From assembly GCA_017165825.1 (NCBI GenBank), contig CM029367.1:18604759-18668758 (forward strand): a stretch of DNA of 64,000 nucleotides, in the 5' to 3' direction. The DNA is from Hepsetus odoe. Lineage: Eukaryota; Chordata; Actinopteri; Characiformes; Hepsetidae. Both the position numbers and the translations under genes were made by a program. The notes below the pieces were generated by a model. The model was given only the letters and a program-made list of their open reading frames with translations. It was not told where the DNA came from and ran no database searches. Positions 1 through 11,451 of this stretch are shown here, piece by piece; the stretch's first letter is position 1; each line of letters starts with the position of its first letter.

Positions 1-512
1 TTAAAATTGGATTTTCAAACAGAATGATCACTTCTTTCTTCTTGGGTGTTAAAATCTTTTACAAAAAGACAGCACACCATTTTATATGTATGCATGAAGG
101 TGTTTTTTTTTCTTTTCTTTTTTTAAAGCTTAAATTGGCAAACACTCCTGGTTTACTTATCAGCTCAGTGGTGACAGTACAATATTTGATTTATCACATG
201 CATCAATTGTTATTTGTTGCCAGGCTTAACAGGAGTAAGCCAGGAATTTTCTGTTTTTTTTTTTTTTTTTTTTCTCATATTCATTTTTTTTTATGGACAC
301 TAATATCAAAATTGTTTAAAACCTAGCATTTACCAAAGAAATTTGGTCTGTTGGATTATCTCTCTGTTATTTTCATGTATTATTGCACTTTATACACCAA
401 TACACACTGCTATTTGGAATTTAAAGTATTGATAGATTGGTAGGCAGTATGTTTTAACATATTTGAAGTTTTTCCCAAGGTATTGACTACATTTATATTT
501 AATTCTAAGCTT

Positions 513-544
<32 letters not shown>

Positions 545-3500
545 TATATATCTTTTATAGAGCTTTATTCATCTGTTATCTGTTGTCATCTGTTGTTGGC
601 TTGGAGTACAGTAAGTTTCCTGTTGGCTCCTTGATGGTAGATTAGTTCCCCTGGCAATAAAAATAACAAGGCTTCAGTGTGTCATGCTATGGAAGGGGTT
701 GTCTGTATGTTGTATAACTGGTTATCTGATGACAAAGGCTTAATTAAAGAGACATTAATGCCAAACAGAGTGCTGAGCTCAAATTCTGGAGACATGGAGA
801 CTTGCAGAGTTTAATATTTCTCAGATTAAAGGACACCTGATAGCAGGCGTTTCAATTTTAACCTTTAAAATTTGATGAGGTATGTTGTGCTGGTTCAAGA
901 AAGTTATAAACTCTGCAGTCTGGTCTTTCAGGACTGGTCTGGCACCCCTTGGTAGCACAATGCTTAATGGACCTTTTAACCACTAAACGCACACCTCAGA
1001 TTTCCTCATTAGGCGAAAATAGTGCTTTGTTTGGTTAAAACACAACATATTGGGTTTTACTGTAATCAAACATTTGTGTAACATTGATTTGAAGTGCCTG
1101 ACTGAGGCCACTCACATTTACACTAATTTTAAAACCTTGATGGTTTGTTTTGGGATCACTGTTTTTCTGCAGAAATGAGTTCTGTAAAGTTGTAGTACAG
1201 ATGATGAGGAAAATGTCAATTTAAAAATAAATCGTTCTTGTTCATGATTAAATTATATTTATTTTTCTGCTTTGGTCATCTGCAAAGATCATTTCTTCTA
1301 CATTACTTCTGTCATACAGCAATAAGAATAGATACAAAATAAGCTTTAATATGTCACTTTTAAATATTGTTTGTCATATTAAAGCAGAAGAGGAATCAAG
1401 TACCTGACAGCCTTCATGTAGTTGCTAAGGAGGCAGGTAAAGAGGACACTAGCTCTGCATTACAATTGGTTTGTGTAGTTTCACTGTTTGGTTTCTCATC
1501 TTATTTTATTATTATTTTTAATTTTTTTTTCTTCTGTATATTCATTTATATGCCATTGAAGTTTATTTTTGTGCAGTTTTTAGAGCCATTGCAAACTTTT
1601 TCCTCAAGTAGAGCATTATGTTCTAGTCTCAAGTGTTACGACATTCTGCACTGTATTGCCAAAGAGCATATTGTAATAAATGTATGTGTCTTTAGTTTTG
1701 TCACTATTCACTGTGTTCACATCACATAAAAGAAATCTGTTAACAGAATGATAACATATTTCCAGTACTAGTTGCTTTTTTTTTTTTTTTTTTTTTTAAA
1801 GCTAACACAACCTGAAATTATCGCACGTAAAATGTTGGTGACCTACGTGGAAAAAGTACTGACTATCAAACTGCCATGTTAAAAGCTTGGGTGTCCAAAA
1901 GGTTAGAGGCATGGGTGGTTTTCTGTCTTTTTGGAGTCAAATGGCGGAAGTAGTTTCTGTGGCCAGAGAAAGCAGCGTTGATGTGGTTTTGCCCTGGATT
2001 TTGCATTTTCATGCACAGAATCCAAAATTACATATGTACTGTATCATCTACAGTACTTTCCAGGGTTTTTAAACCTGCTATTCCTGTCTCTTAAAGACTT
2101 CATATTGGAGCCTGCCTCTTATAATGGCTTGTAGCCAGAGGTTTGTTGCTTTAGCATGTCTAAAAGTCTATTGATAACATAGAAAATATGAAGGAAGACT
2201 GGTCCCGAATTAAATGCTTGGAAACGCTTAGATATGTCACCCTTCAAATAGAAGTGTAATAAACTTGAGCCTATGACTTTATAGCTGCATGGACAAGTGG
2301 TGGTTTGGAACTGTCAATCAGCAGGGGGAGTTGCTGTTCTGGTTAAAATGGGCAGGTAAAGATTCATTCATGTTAAACAAATTTTCTGGCTTTGGTTACA
2401 TTTTGTATTTTACACTTTAAAATAAATTTTAAGTCCATGTGAATCAGTTATGCGGAAGTCATGCAGTTTTTCTTCCTTGCCATGATACATTTTCAGAGTG
2501 AGGTGGTATAAAGGCCACCAGAGTGGTTTTGTCCAATAACTGGTGGTGGAGGTGGGAGTGGGAGGTTAAACATTCTGTCCACTGGAGCACAGTGATGTAA
2601 TCAAGTGTCTGGAGATATTTAAGGCATTACAGTTGAAGATTTCACAGCCTTTTTTTCCCTTTTCTTTAATGATATGGCCAGTTTAATTAGGAGTGAGGTG
2701 TAAAAAAACAATTTCAGGCTGATTTTAATGCAATGTCTGCTTTCAGAAGACACTGTAATTTGGGCCTGAGTGAATTTTGAGACCCTAATTGCAGATGCTC
2801 ATATGGGAAAGGGCCTTCTCTGTCATCATCGACAAATAAATGGATGCTGCGGTAGTCATGGCCATTGGAATGTAAAAGGAGGAATGGAGGAAACTTCAGC
2901 AAATGAGCAAGTGGAAGATGTATCTATGGGAAAACTCCTATGAATGAAAGCCTGCCTCTTCTCTCACAGAGGGAACAGCTGAAGCCACCTACAGTGTTTG
3001 CACATGTGTATGTGCACGAACACCAGGCTGCTATGATGGCTAGGAGCCAGTGGTTTGTGGCTCAAGCATATTGCTTAAAAAAAAGGCTATTGATAACAAC
3101 ATGGAAGACATGAGTTTTACTCAAGCTGCTGCATTTAAAATGTCTGCACTGAGTCAAGGGTGACAATATTAAAAATGGCATTTTGATTCTCTCGCAGCAC
3201 AATTACAGATGTCTTCAGAGCAGAAAGAAAATGTGTTTATATTTATGGCATCTGCTCAGAAATCACTGCACTTACTGAAGCACACTATATGTCCAAATCT
3301 GAGATCCAGTGTATGACTGATTAATCATGACTGTCTACAATCTTGTGCAGAAGAGGCCATTCATAGACATGAACCCCATTCATCCACCCATAGGTAAAAC
3401 CCAGAAACAGTGAATGGGCAATTCATTTTCAAGTGTCAGAAAAAAATAATCATATTGAAAAGAAAAAGTCCATCGCTAAGTATGTTAAATCTGTCACCAT

Positions 3501-4100
3501 GTGGTTTGTCCAGTTTGGTGTGCTCTGCTAACACGTTACTAGTCCTACTAACTTCTAGTGTCAAATCTAACTGGTTATTCTCAAATGTATTATTTTTGCC
3601 TTCAAAGAGACATTAATGCCTCATGTCTATCCACAGAAGACCGTTTTCAGATGCACATTCAGACTAATTTTGTATTTTAGTGTAGAATGTGTGTGTGTGT
3701 GTGTGTGTGCAGCATCGTGGTTCATTTTTTATACTTTCCTGTGGGCAGAGCTCCTACAACTCCTCAAGGAAAGGAAAGTCCTTCTGACTGGCTCAATATA
3801 AAAATCCGGCATACATTAAAAAAATTTGATCCAAGTCAGTATTGGCACCTTCACCTTATCACCTAATCTAGTCGGATTATTTTGGCTGTATGTTTGTGAT
3901 CATGTCTTGTTGAAATATCCATCCTCTTCCATTTCTTGGCCAAAAGTTAAACTCCACTCTGATATGGCCCAGGACACGGCTGTATTCATATTTCCTTCGA
4001 AGATTATATAATGACCCATTATGTTTTTTTGCACAGAAGCAGTTTCAAATCATTATGCTCTCCTTTTTACCTTATTTTGGGTAGAGTGCTCTTAGGATTG
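1..4100. other. Upstream AT-rich DNA without a supported gene
   Basis: The stretch is AT-rich with T-runs near 254-273, 512-537 and 1777-1797 and a short (GT)n at about 3687-3708. Open frames are 60-120 codons, rich in Phe from T-runs, and show no domain or codon bias that I recognise. It could include the 3' UTR or an intron of a neighbouring gene, but nothing here shows that. Confidence 0.4.
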
Positions 4101-4728
4101 TACAGTCATGTGAATAAATTAGGGCACCCCATGAAAGCCTGTGTGTTTTTGTAACATTCTTGGAAATGTGGATATTTAATCTCAATTTCAATAATACTGG
4201 GAGATTCAAGTAATGTAACTGAACAATCAAAACTGAAGTAAAGACTTTTCAAAATCTTCTGTAAGTCTATAAAAATGTGATTTCTGTTGATGAATAAATT
4301 AGGACGCCCTCACCTTTATTCCCAGTTAAAATGGCTCAAATCACACACAGGTATAGCACATCAGGTGCACATGACTAGAACATCATTACTCAGCATTTTG
4401 AAGGAGGTTTGTTCTATTTAAACCTCAGACATTTCATTTGGTGTGCTCCTGACTGTTGAGGTGAGAGTGAACACCATGATGAGATCAAAAGAGCTGCCTG
4501 AGGCCTTCAGAAAGAAGATTGTAGCAGCTTGTAAGTCTGGTAGGGGATTTTAAAAGATCTCAAAAGAATTTGCAATCAGCCATTCCACTGTCTGGAGAAT
4601 AGTCTACAAGTGGAGAACTTACAAAGCAACCGCCAACATGCCCAGATCTGGCCGTACAAGAAAGTTCACCAAAAAGCAGACCACAGGATGCTAAAAGAAG
4701 TCTCCAAAAACCCTAAAATGTTATCACA

Positions 4729-4800
4729 TTTACATTTACATTTATGGCATTTAGCAGACGCTCTTATCCAGAGCGACTTACAACAGTGCTTTGTTTCCAC
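4729..4800 (-). repeat. V-SINE-type tail fragment
   Basis: It contains GGCATTTAGCAGACGCTCTT followed by ATCCAGAGCGACTTACA, the reverse complement of the 'ctggataagagcgtctgctaaatg' module common at the 3' end of fish V-SINE-like elements. The module recurs in the opposite orientation at 44445-44475. It lies inside the Tc1-like element, so it was inserted there. Confidence 0.65.
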
Positions 4801-5081
4801 ATTAGCAACTGCTGATTAGCTATTAGCTCTCACGGGTAGAGACTGGTAAAGAAGAGTCTCACTGCAGTTATTTCAACCAAAGGAAGTAACACTAGGTATT
4901 AAGGGGTAGGGTGTCCTAACTTTTTCCTCAGATAGAGTGCACATTTTTGTTGGTATCTTTTGTTTAACAAATAAATCAAGGTTAATTTTTATTGTTTAAC
5001 TGCAATTAAATCACTTTCTTTCCCAGAGATAAAAAAAATTATTAAAAAAAAGAAAAAAAAAGATTAGACCTCGATAAAAAA

Positions 5082-5564
5082 GTGACAACTTGCCATTGTG
5101 AATACACAGCACTCAAAATGCACAACAAAATGCAGCCTCTGCATTTAACCCATACACACACACATGCAGCAAGGGGGTCAGCAAGGGGGCAGCTATTTAT
5201 AAGGGGCAGCGGTGGCCTAGTGGTTAGAGGCTAAGCCCTAGTATTGGACGATTGTGGGTTTGAATCCCTCACCAGTACATTGCCCTGAGTTACCTTTTAG
5301 CAGGGAACTGTCCCCATCACTGCTCCCCAGGCACTTTCAATAACTGCCCCCTGCTGCATGTGTGAGTTAAATGCAGAGGTGTAATTGTGTTTTGCTATGT
5401 GCTGTGCCGTGTTTCACAATTACAAGAATCTTCATTTCACTATTTAAAGTGCCCAGGGAGCAGTGATGGGGACAGTAACTTGCTCAAGGGTAACTCTGAG
5501 ATTTGAACCCACAACCTTCCAGTCATGGGGCCAACTCCCTAACCGCTAAGCCACCACTGCCCCA
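5082..5564 (-). repeat. tRNA-derived SINE (minus), split by a second SINE
   Basis: The outer parts (5082-5201 and 5442-5564) are the two halves of one minus-strand SINE: the tail 'ttgtgaatacacagcac...' comes first, then the tRNA-like head ending 'ccgctaagccaccactgcccc'. A plus-strand copy of the same family sits between the halves. The motif ctattta flanks the inner copy on both sides, a plausible target-site duplication. The whole lies in the 3' half of the Tc1-like element. Confidence 0.75.
5202..5441 (+). repeat. tRNA-derived SINE, near full length, nested
   Basis: It starts GGGCAGCGGTGGCCTAGTGG (box A-like TGGCCTAGTGGTTAG) and has a box B-like gggtttgaatccc about 50 bases later. The tail reads 'gctgtgccgtgtttcacaatta...tttcact'. 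About a dozen related copies lie in this window on both strands. It interrupts the minus-strand copy at 5082-5564. Confidence 0.8.
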
Positions 5565-5644
5565 GTAGTGTGTGGATATATGAACATTTCTTAATAATGA
5601 ACTGAATATTTAATGGGGTGTCCTAATTCTTTCACTTGACTGTA

Positions 5645-5957
5645 TCTTTCAGCAGGACAACCTCAAAAATACAGCAAAAAATAACTCTAGATTGGCTTCT
5701 AAGACCAATCTTAGAAGGTCAAGGTACTTAGCCTAACAAATCTCTGTCTTAAAAACCATTAAAAAGTCATGGAAGAAAGAGGAATTCTCATAACCTTAAC
5801 AACCAATGAAAGTTTGCCATCAGAAAAAGGTATAAACTTAACCAGTATGCTGCATTATCGATGCTGTGCTATGCTCTAATAGCTTTTTAAAGTATAGTTG
5901 GCTCAGGACTGTAACTGCCAGCCACAACTTTGAATTAGAGCGCTAATGCGACTGGGT
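5645..5957. other. Spacer, nothing recognised
   Basis: AT-rich sequence between the Tc1-like element and the tRNA-like pseudogene. I see no coding potential or clear repeat in it. Confidence 0.3.
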
Positions 5958-6040
5958 GTCAGGATGGCCGAGCTGTCTAAGATGTTGTGTTCTGGCCACA
6001 CTCAGCCCTGGAGTCGTGGGTTTGAATCCCCTTTCTGACA
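5958..6040 (+). pseudogene. tRNA-Leu-like pseudogene, anticodon position reads CTG
   Basis: The 83-base block begins gtcaggatggccgag and ends ttctgaca, like a vertebrate tRNA-Leu. The acceptor stem pairs with one G-U. The anticodon stem (tgtg/caca) pairs perfectly around loop ttctggc. A long variable arm (actc/gagt) also pairs, which is a class II tRNA trait. The T-stem (gtggg against cccct) is damaged, and box A has a G-to-T change. The anticodon position reads CTG rather than the CAG of the closest tRNA-Leu. It could be a decayed tRNA gene or the head of a tRNA-Leu-derived SINE. Confidence 0.6.
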
Positions 6041-6665
6041 AGCAGCTTATTCTCCTGGAGCAGAAGTAAATAGGTACTTATTTGGCTGCATATCCCTTAC
6101 TTTCAGGATGAACCCTGCAACCTGAATTCACCAAATTGTTGGTTTCTTATTTGGTCCTGGTTTTCCAGGCCTTTACCACAGAATCTTTCAGTTGTTTTTT
6201 TTGATTGGTTTCTTGCTTCAGTTGCTCTTCAGGAAATGAAATGCATGTTAAGTTGAGTAAAGATCTGATGGCTGACATGGCCAATGCAAAACTTTTCATT
6301 TTTCCCCCTCTGATGAAGTCCTTTGTTAACTTGGCAGTAGATTTTTTTGTTTTATTGATGCATTGATGTCATTGATTGAGCATGATGGCGCTCCTGCTGG
6401 TAAGGTCGAGTGAATTTCTATATAGATATTTAACTCAAGAATGAATTTTGCAGTTACATTTTGAGTTACATCATCACTTAAGATTTTGAAGCATGATCCT
6501 GAAGCAGCCATGCAAGCCCAAACCATGACACTTCCTCCACTGTGCTTCATAGATGAGGTTGTACATTTTGGAGTATATCTTTTCTTTCTGTCTCTTCAGT
6601 TCATAAAACTTTGTTCAAGATTATCTGTGGCTCATCTCAGTTTTTTTTTGGCATTTCTGTACTTT

Positions 6666-6728
6666 TTGTGTGTGTATGTGTGTGTGTGTGTATGTGTGTG
6701 TGAGTGTGAGTGTGTTTGTCTGTGTGTC
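6666..6728. repeat. Imperfect (TG)n microsatellite
   Basis: Tract of tgtgtg with interspersed tatg and gagtg units, inside the Tc1 remnant. Confidence 0.9.
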
Positions 6729-6732
6729 TGAC

Positions 6733-6805
6733 CCGTGAGGGACTGGCAACCATTCCAGGGTGTTCCCTGCCTTTCACCCTATGAGTGCTGGGATAGGAGT
6801 TATGA
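6733..6805. repeat. LINE-type 3' tail fragment
   Basis: Contains 'gtgagggactggcaaccatt' followed by a 'gtgttccctgcctttcaccc' and 'gagtgctgggataggag' arrangement, typical of the 3' ends of fish non-LTR retrotransposons. There is no coding content. Confidence 0.5.
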
Positions 6806-7038
6806 AAGTGACTGACTGAAAGATTCTTACTGGTGATGCTCTTTTGCATCTGATGGTTTTACCCATATATTTCTGCTCTCATAGTCTTCTTCAAACTGTG
6901 GCATGTGATGAATCCACTCCTGGCCTGTGGAGGCTGTTCATGATGGTCACTAACTTTTGTTCTGGGGTTTTTCTTTATTGCTCTCACAACTTGTCTGTCA
7001 TCATCTGTTATTTTACTTGAGATGCCGGTTTGATGGAA

Positions 7039-7093
7039 CAACCTTCCAATCCTGGGGCCTAGTCCTTAACCCCTAGGCCACTGCTGCCTCTAA
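7039..7093 (-). repeat. SINE head fragment
   Basis: Reads 'aaccttccaatcctggggcc...ccctaggccactgctgcc', the reverse complement of the tRNA-like head of the SINE family at 5202. Confidence 0.6.
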
Positions 7094-8862
7094 TGAATTT
7101 TATGTCAGCTTCAGAATTTCTTTTGCCCCAAAGGTAGCACCTTGTGCTCTTTAAAACAAGGATCTCTCAAAGTCTGCTCTTTATAGCACAAGTATTTTTT
7201 GGAATAAATAAAGTTGGCATGTGAGGACCTCAGAAAAAGAGTTTTATGAATGGGTGAGACCAAAACAGAACTTTTCCTCTTTATTTTTGGAGGAAGGGTA
7301 AACACTACATTCCAGGATAATCTTAATCCGTGAAAAGGTTTCGCAAAATTTCAGTCACCAGTGTGCACTGTAGAACATCTAAAACTGTTCATGTCAAATA
7401 CTGCACCTAAGCCTTATAATATTCTACTATTACAACAGATTTACCAGAACACAGAGTCAAACCCAAACCTGACATAAAAGAACCCATGTGTGGTGGCTTT
7501 GTTTCAACTGTCTTAACTGACTGGAGATTTCTTCTATGTGTTACGAAATCTTTCACTTCTGCACTGAGAAAGAGCAGATGGTGGGGGTGAACAGGAGGAG
7601 GTGCTATAATTTAAAAAGGCAGTTGTTTATTGTTGGAGAGCGTGTATTTATTTCATGGCACCGCAAATTGTGGCTAAGGGCAGATCCAGGCTTCGGCGGG
7701 TAATTACAGAGGTGGAGGCAAGCAGTGCACCACAGCAGCGCCTCTTAAGAGCTCAGTCTGTGGCTGCAGTTTACTCTGCCGGCCCCTCGCACACACACAC
7801 GCACATGCACACACACACTGAATCAGCAGTGAGTGGCCCTTGAACATTCACGTATAGCACGTAATGCAAACTGATGTGCCGCATCATCAGTTTGTCTACT
7901 AGTCACTTATAACTTCAGTCACTGTAATGTCTGCTGTGCTCTTCTAAAGGAAGTGCATATCCTATAATCCACTCCGTGGAAGATTTGTACATGTGGAGTT
8001 AAAAACTAAAAAGATGCAATTCTTTCCTTAGTATTGTGTTAATCTGAGGCCCCTGGTTGTTTATTTTTGGCTCTCACTCTCTCCCCAGTCATTCAGTGAG
8101 ATCCTCTTTGATTAGGGCCCTCTAATAGAAGCCCCGTCTTCCTGTCTTGGTTTACCCAAAAAGGAGGGAGACGCACTGAAGCACTCAGTCACACAAACAT
8201 TGCCTCATAAACAGCTAAATTGCTAGTTCTTGACTAACAGCATAAACAGGATCCAAATTTGCATTACAAATAATTAAATATTTTTATTTTTTTTACGCTT
8301 CTTCTCCAGTGTGTTTACCTGTGGCTCGAAATGTACGATTTACAGTAATTGTTGTTGATCTTACTACACCCATCTGGCATGATGAAATGCGACTGCTATG
8401 AATACATGTCCTGCTAAATCAGGTCCTCTGAGGTTTGTTTAACCTGAAATATATCTCATCAACAGCCGCAAAGGACCTCATTCCACCATAAACTTTCCTC
8501 TTATACCGCCTGGGCTATTTGTAAAATGGAAATGCAAATACCTTCCAAAACAACTGTTGTTAGAACAACTTCTGGCTTGTCTTTGAGAAGATGGTAAACA
8601 ACCCGTTAGACACCTTCACCAGATCTCACAGACTTTCTTGAACAGTGTTGTTCTTGCTCTTGCTTTTATTCTGTGTTCTGTGATGTTTAAAAAAATATTC
8701 CAGTTCAAGAGAACTTTGCTTTTCTCTAAACTGGATTTGAATATAATTATTGGCCGTTGAAGCCATTAGCCTGATACTGATCTGATGTATAAACGTAAGA
8801 ATAAAGATATTTGTGTTTATTGAGAAAGGCTTGAATGTTTAGGTAAAATGCCCTGTATAAAC
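7094..8862. other. Intergenic DNA without a supported gene
   Basis: Only short open frames occur, none with recognisable domains. A short (CA)n lies at 7788-7820. No other structure is clear. Confidence 0.35.
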
Positions 8863-8945
8863 ATCCATCCATCCATTTCCTGCCGCTTGTCCCAAACGGG
8901 GTCGCGGGGGCATGCTGGAGTCCAACCCAGCGCACACAGGGCGAA
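8863..8945 (+). repeat. LINE/SINE tail repeat ('catccatccatttcctgccgc')
   Basis: It reads catccatccatttcctgccg then cttgtcccaaacggggtcgc, a motif widespread in fish genomes. Its reverse complement forms the 3' end of the SINE at 48300-48440, so the two share a tail. Confidence 0.6.
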
Positions 8946-8999
8946 GGTATAAACATCTGCAATGTAATGATTATACATGCACCTCTGTACAGAAATACC

Positions 9000-9175
9000 C
9001 AGGATTGGAAGGTTGTGGGTTCAAATCCCAGATCAGTGACTTGCCTTGAGGTACCCCTGAGCAAGGTATCGCCCCCTTCACTGCTCTCTGGGTGCTTTAA
9101 ATAGCTGCCACCTGCTGCAAGGTGTGTATGTGTAAAAAGCAGGAGCGGCATTTCGTTCACATCACTGTGTCACTT
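9000..9175 (+). repeat. SINE, 5'-truncated copy
   Basis: Starts at 'aggattggaaggttgtgggt' with box B-like ggttcaaatccc, then the shared body 'ccttgaggtacccctgagca' and tail. Box A is missing. The 137-codon minus-strand frame over it (8747-9160) is a repeat artefact. Confidence 0.7.
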
Positions 9176-9372
9176 TCAATTAAACAAATAGTTTCAATTA
9201 AACAAAGGATTTTTTAGTAAAAGAAATCGCTCTACCATGAACCATTAACTCTTAAAGAACTATTGTTCACATCACATATAGTCACTTTCACTTAAACAAA
9301 TAGTTCCTCAAGAGATTTTATGTAAAAGCAATCATTCCACCATGAACCATGAACTTTCTAAGAACTATTGGG
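9157..9372 (+). repeat. Two-copy tandem duplication, period about 107 bases
   Basis: The blocks beginning gttcacatcact (9157) and gttcacatcaca (9263) each continue to a cacttt-aattaaacaaatag-like stretch, then 'ccaccatgaacca' and 'aagaactattg'. The copies differ by substitutions and small gaps. The first overlaps the SINE tail. Confidence 0.6.
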
Positions 9373-9860
9373 ATTGGTCCTTTAGCTGGTTCCTCTCTGC
9401 AGTGTAAAACCTGATAATGGTTCTTAAAGAGCCTTTTGGCAAAAGTGGTCAATGATCTACTGTTAAAAAACATATTTTTGATATTGAATAAAGTTCTTAT
9501 AACTGAGTATAAGTAAATAACTTGGTCTTAAGGTCTTAAGTCTGTAAAGAAATGTCTGTAAAAATGGGATTTATGTATTGATTATATTTTCTACACCGAT
9601 GCAAAGTTCTTTTCTCCAGAACATCTCCCTTTTTAATGGAGTCCTCCTGACTAATGTGAAGTGTAAGGTCTTTCATTGTTCTGACTGCAGTTCATTCTCA
9701 TATACTCACTAGAACTTTAATATTACTAATGTATAACTTAACACCCCAGAGGTTTTTCCTATTCTTGTTCGTTCCTTCATTAAAGTCATACAGACAATTT
9801 AATCAGTGTTTCTGTGCTTCATTTAGCAGTAAACCATATGTGCTTTGAATTCCTTAAGCT
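9373..9860. other. Spacer upstream of loxl4
   Basis: AT-rich, with no gene or clear repeat seen. Confidence 0.3.
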
Positions 9861-10052
9861 GAAAGCTAGGGAATGACCTGGAACAAGAGTAGTGAGATGG
9901 CGGGACAGAGGTGGGAGGGATAAAGAGTGATGCAGGAAGGTGGGGAGGAGGGAGGAAAGGGACAGAGTGAGTGAGGACCTCATCTCAGCGCTACACTCTT
10001 TCCTTCACTCACTTTCCCCTCAACAGGGACTGATGTGACTCGCAGCTGTCAG
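9861..10052 (+). promoter_or_regulatory. loxl4: loxl4 proximal promoter and 5' untranslated exon (approximate)
   Basis: A G/A-rich segment (about 9890-9990) precedes 'ctgatgtgactcgcagctgtcag|gtgagt', a strong splice donor at 10053. The next good acceptor lies just before the first coding exon, so a non-coding exon ending at 10052 is likely. The transcription start is not determined. I see no convincing TATA box. Confidence 0.4.
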
Positions 10053-11010
10053 GTGAGTGAACCTGTATCTCTAACTTCACTTCTTTGCTCTTTTTCATTC
10101 AAGAGCTCTCAAATGCAGCAGCATTTTTTTCCCACTGCTTTCTGAATGCATTTTATTTCACATTCCTCAACGTTTCCGGTTATTTTGGCCAAGCTCCTGG
10201 TATTAATACTCAGCCTGTTTGTTTAGTGGCCTGGCACTTGTCTCCTTTAGAGCCGCTTACAGCACCTGTCGCTCTTTTCCTGGCTGGCAAAACATGTTTC
10301 CACTCCTTTGGCTACTGTTTTCGTCTTTGTTGGGACATTTACGAAGGAAGATGTTTGTGCTCCTAATTATACTGTGAAATGCATTATGGTTTTGTGGTTT
10401 CGCTTCCATGATTTTTTACATTTTTTTAATTTGTTTGTGGGCTTTTCCTCTCTTTTTCTCCGCATTTCTCACATTTCTTTTTTCTTTGCTAGTGTAAGGA
10501 CTCATTACCAGGGTGATGGCAGCCCTTTTCAAATATAATAAAAGGTGAACGCCTAGCAATATTTCGCCAAACGGTCACTGCTGTCTGAAATCACATCCAC
10601 AGGCATGAATTACAAAATCAGACATCACAAAAAGATCACAGTAGTCTGGAGGGAGCAAAAAAAAAAGGTTTTCAGAATGTTTTACTGACATATTCTTGAA
10701 GTGCACTCTTAAAAACAAAAGCTGCCACTGAAAAAAGTGTCCAGCCTAAGGTTCTTTGACTTTGAACATGTTCTTTACACTTTTATCATTTGTAAAATGC
10801 TTCTGAAAGCTTCTAGGCAATCTCCTCTAGTCCAGGTCCCAAGATCTCCTTTATTTCCAGGAGTGTCAGGGCACAGTCTCATCCAGTGGCAGCAGTCCAG
10901 ACAGACACTTGTTGTCTGTTGAATCATGCAGTGTCGCTGTAATTAGGCTGAACGTGTGCTGAGCGTCAGTGGTCCTCTTTCTCTCCTCAGGAGCTTCACT
11001 TGGAGCAGGC

Positions 11011-11284
11011 ATGGCGCTGGGTCTTTCTCTCTCTCTCTGTCTGGCTGCGCTCCTGCTGCGCGCGCACGCGCTGCCCCGCGCGGGCGGCAGGTCCGCCAAA
11101 GTGCGCCTGGCGGGGATCGGAAGCAGAGAAAACGAGGGACGCGTCGAGGTCCTTCACAACAGCACGTGGGGAACCGTGTGCGACGACGAAGTGGACATTA
11201 AACTGGCCAATGTGGTCTGTAGAGAACTGGGCTTTCAGAGCGCGCTCACGTGGGCGCACAGTGCCAAGTATGGAGAGGGAGAGG
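11011..11284 (+). CDS. loxl4: loxl4 coding exon 1: signal peptide and first half of SRCR1
   Basis: The exon begins at 10991 after ctctcctcag. It encodes a Leu-rich signal peptide (MALGLSLSLCLAALLL), then SRCR1 from V31, including NSTWGTVCDDE with a possible N-glycosylation site. It ends in phase 1 at gagg|gtgagt. The GC-rich 5' end is typical of a first coding exon. Confidence 0.92.
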
Positions 11285-11326
11285 GTGAGTGGAGCACCCA
11301 TTCATTATATCATTCACTATATAGTG

Positions 11327-11378
<52 letters not shown>

Positions 11379-11420
11379 TTATATATATATATACATTTAT
11401 ATATACATTTATATATATAT

Positions 11421-11451
<31 letters not shown>

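Larger units (their letters stand above)
4101..5644 (+). mobile_element. Non-autonomous Tc1-like transposon with IR/DR ends
   Basis: The left end starts TACAGTCATGTGAATAAATT at 4101, and the right end (5615-5644) is its imperfect inverted repeat, ending in ACTGTA. TA dinucleotides sit at both borders. Internal copies of the terminal motif occur at about 4289-4310 and 4905-4930, the inner/outer direct-repeat arrangement known from Sleeping Beauty-type elements. Between 4475 and 4720 the + strand encodes a broken Tc1 helix-turn-helix region (SKELPEAFRKKIV, then ISHSTVWRIVYKW) with in-frame stops. No DDE catalytic domain remains, and the 3' half is filled by SINEs. It is dead but its ends are well preserved. 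Confidence 0.8.
6240..7038 (-). mobile_element. Tc1/mariner transposase remnant
   Basis: The minus strand encodes KHSGGSVMVWACMAASG near 6495-6550, the conserved Tc1 'GGGSxMVWGCM' block. An upstream helix-turn-helix-like stretch (RQVVRAIKKNPRTKVSD) is encoded at about 6935-6985. The reading frame is broken, a (GT)n tract (6666-6720) and a LINE-tail fragment lie in the middle, and no DDE triad is complete. It is a decayed transposon copy. Confidence 0.65.

Noticed and set aside
1..2100. Possible coding exons of an upstream neighbour (frames at 24-326, 1367-1729 and 1887-2072)
   Set aside because: They are Phe-rich from T-runs, with no domain, consistent phase or splice pair.
8747..9160. Minus-strand 137-codon frame
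   Set aside because: It is the antisense of a SINE and a LINE-tail repeat. Parts of the same peptide recur at the SINE at 45123-45338.
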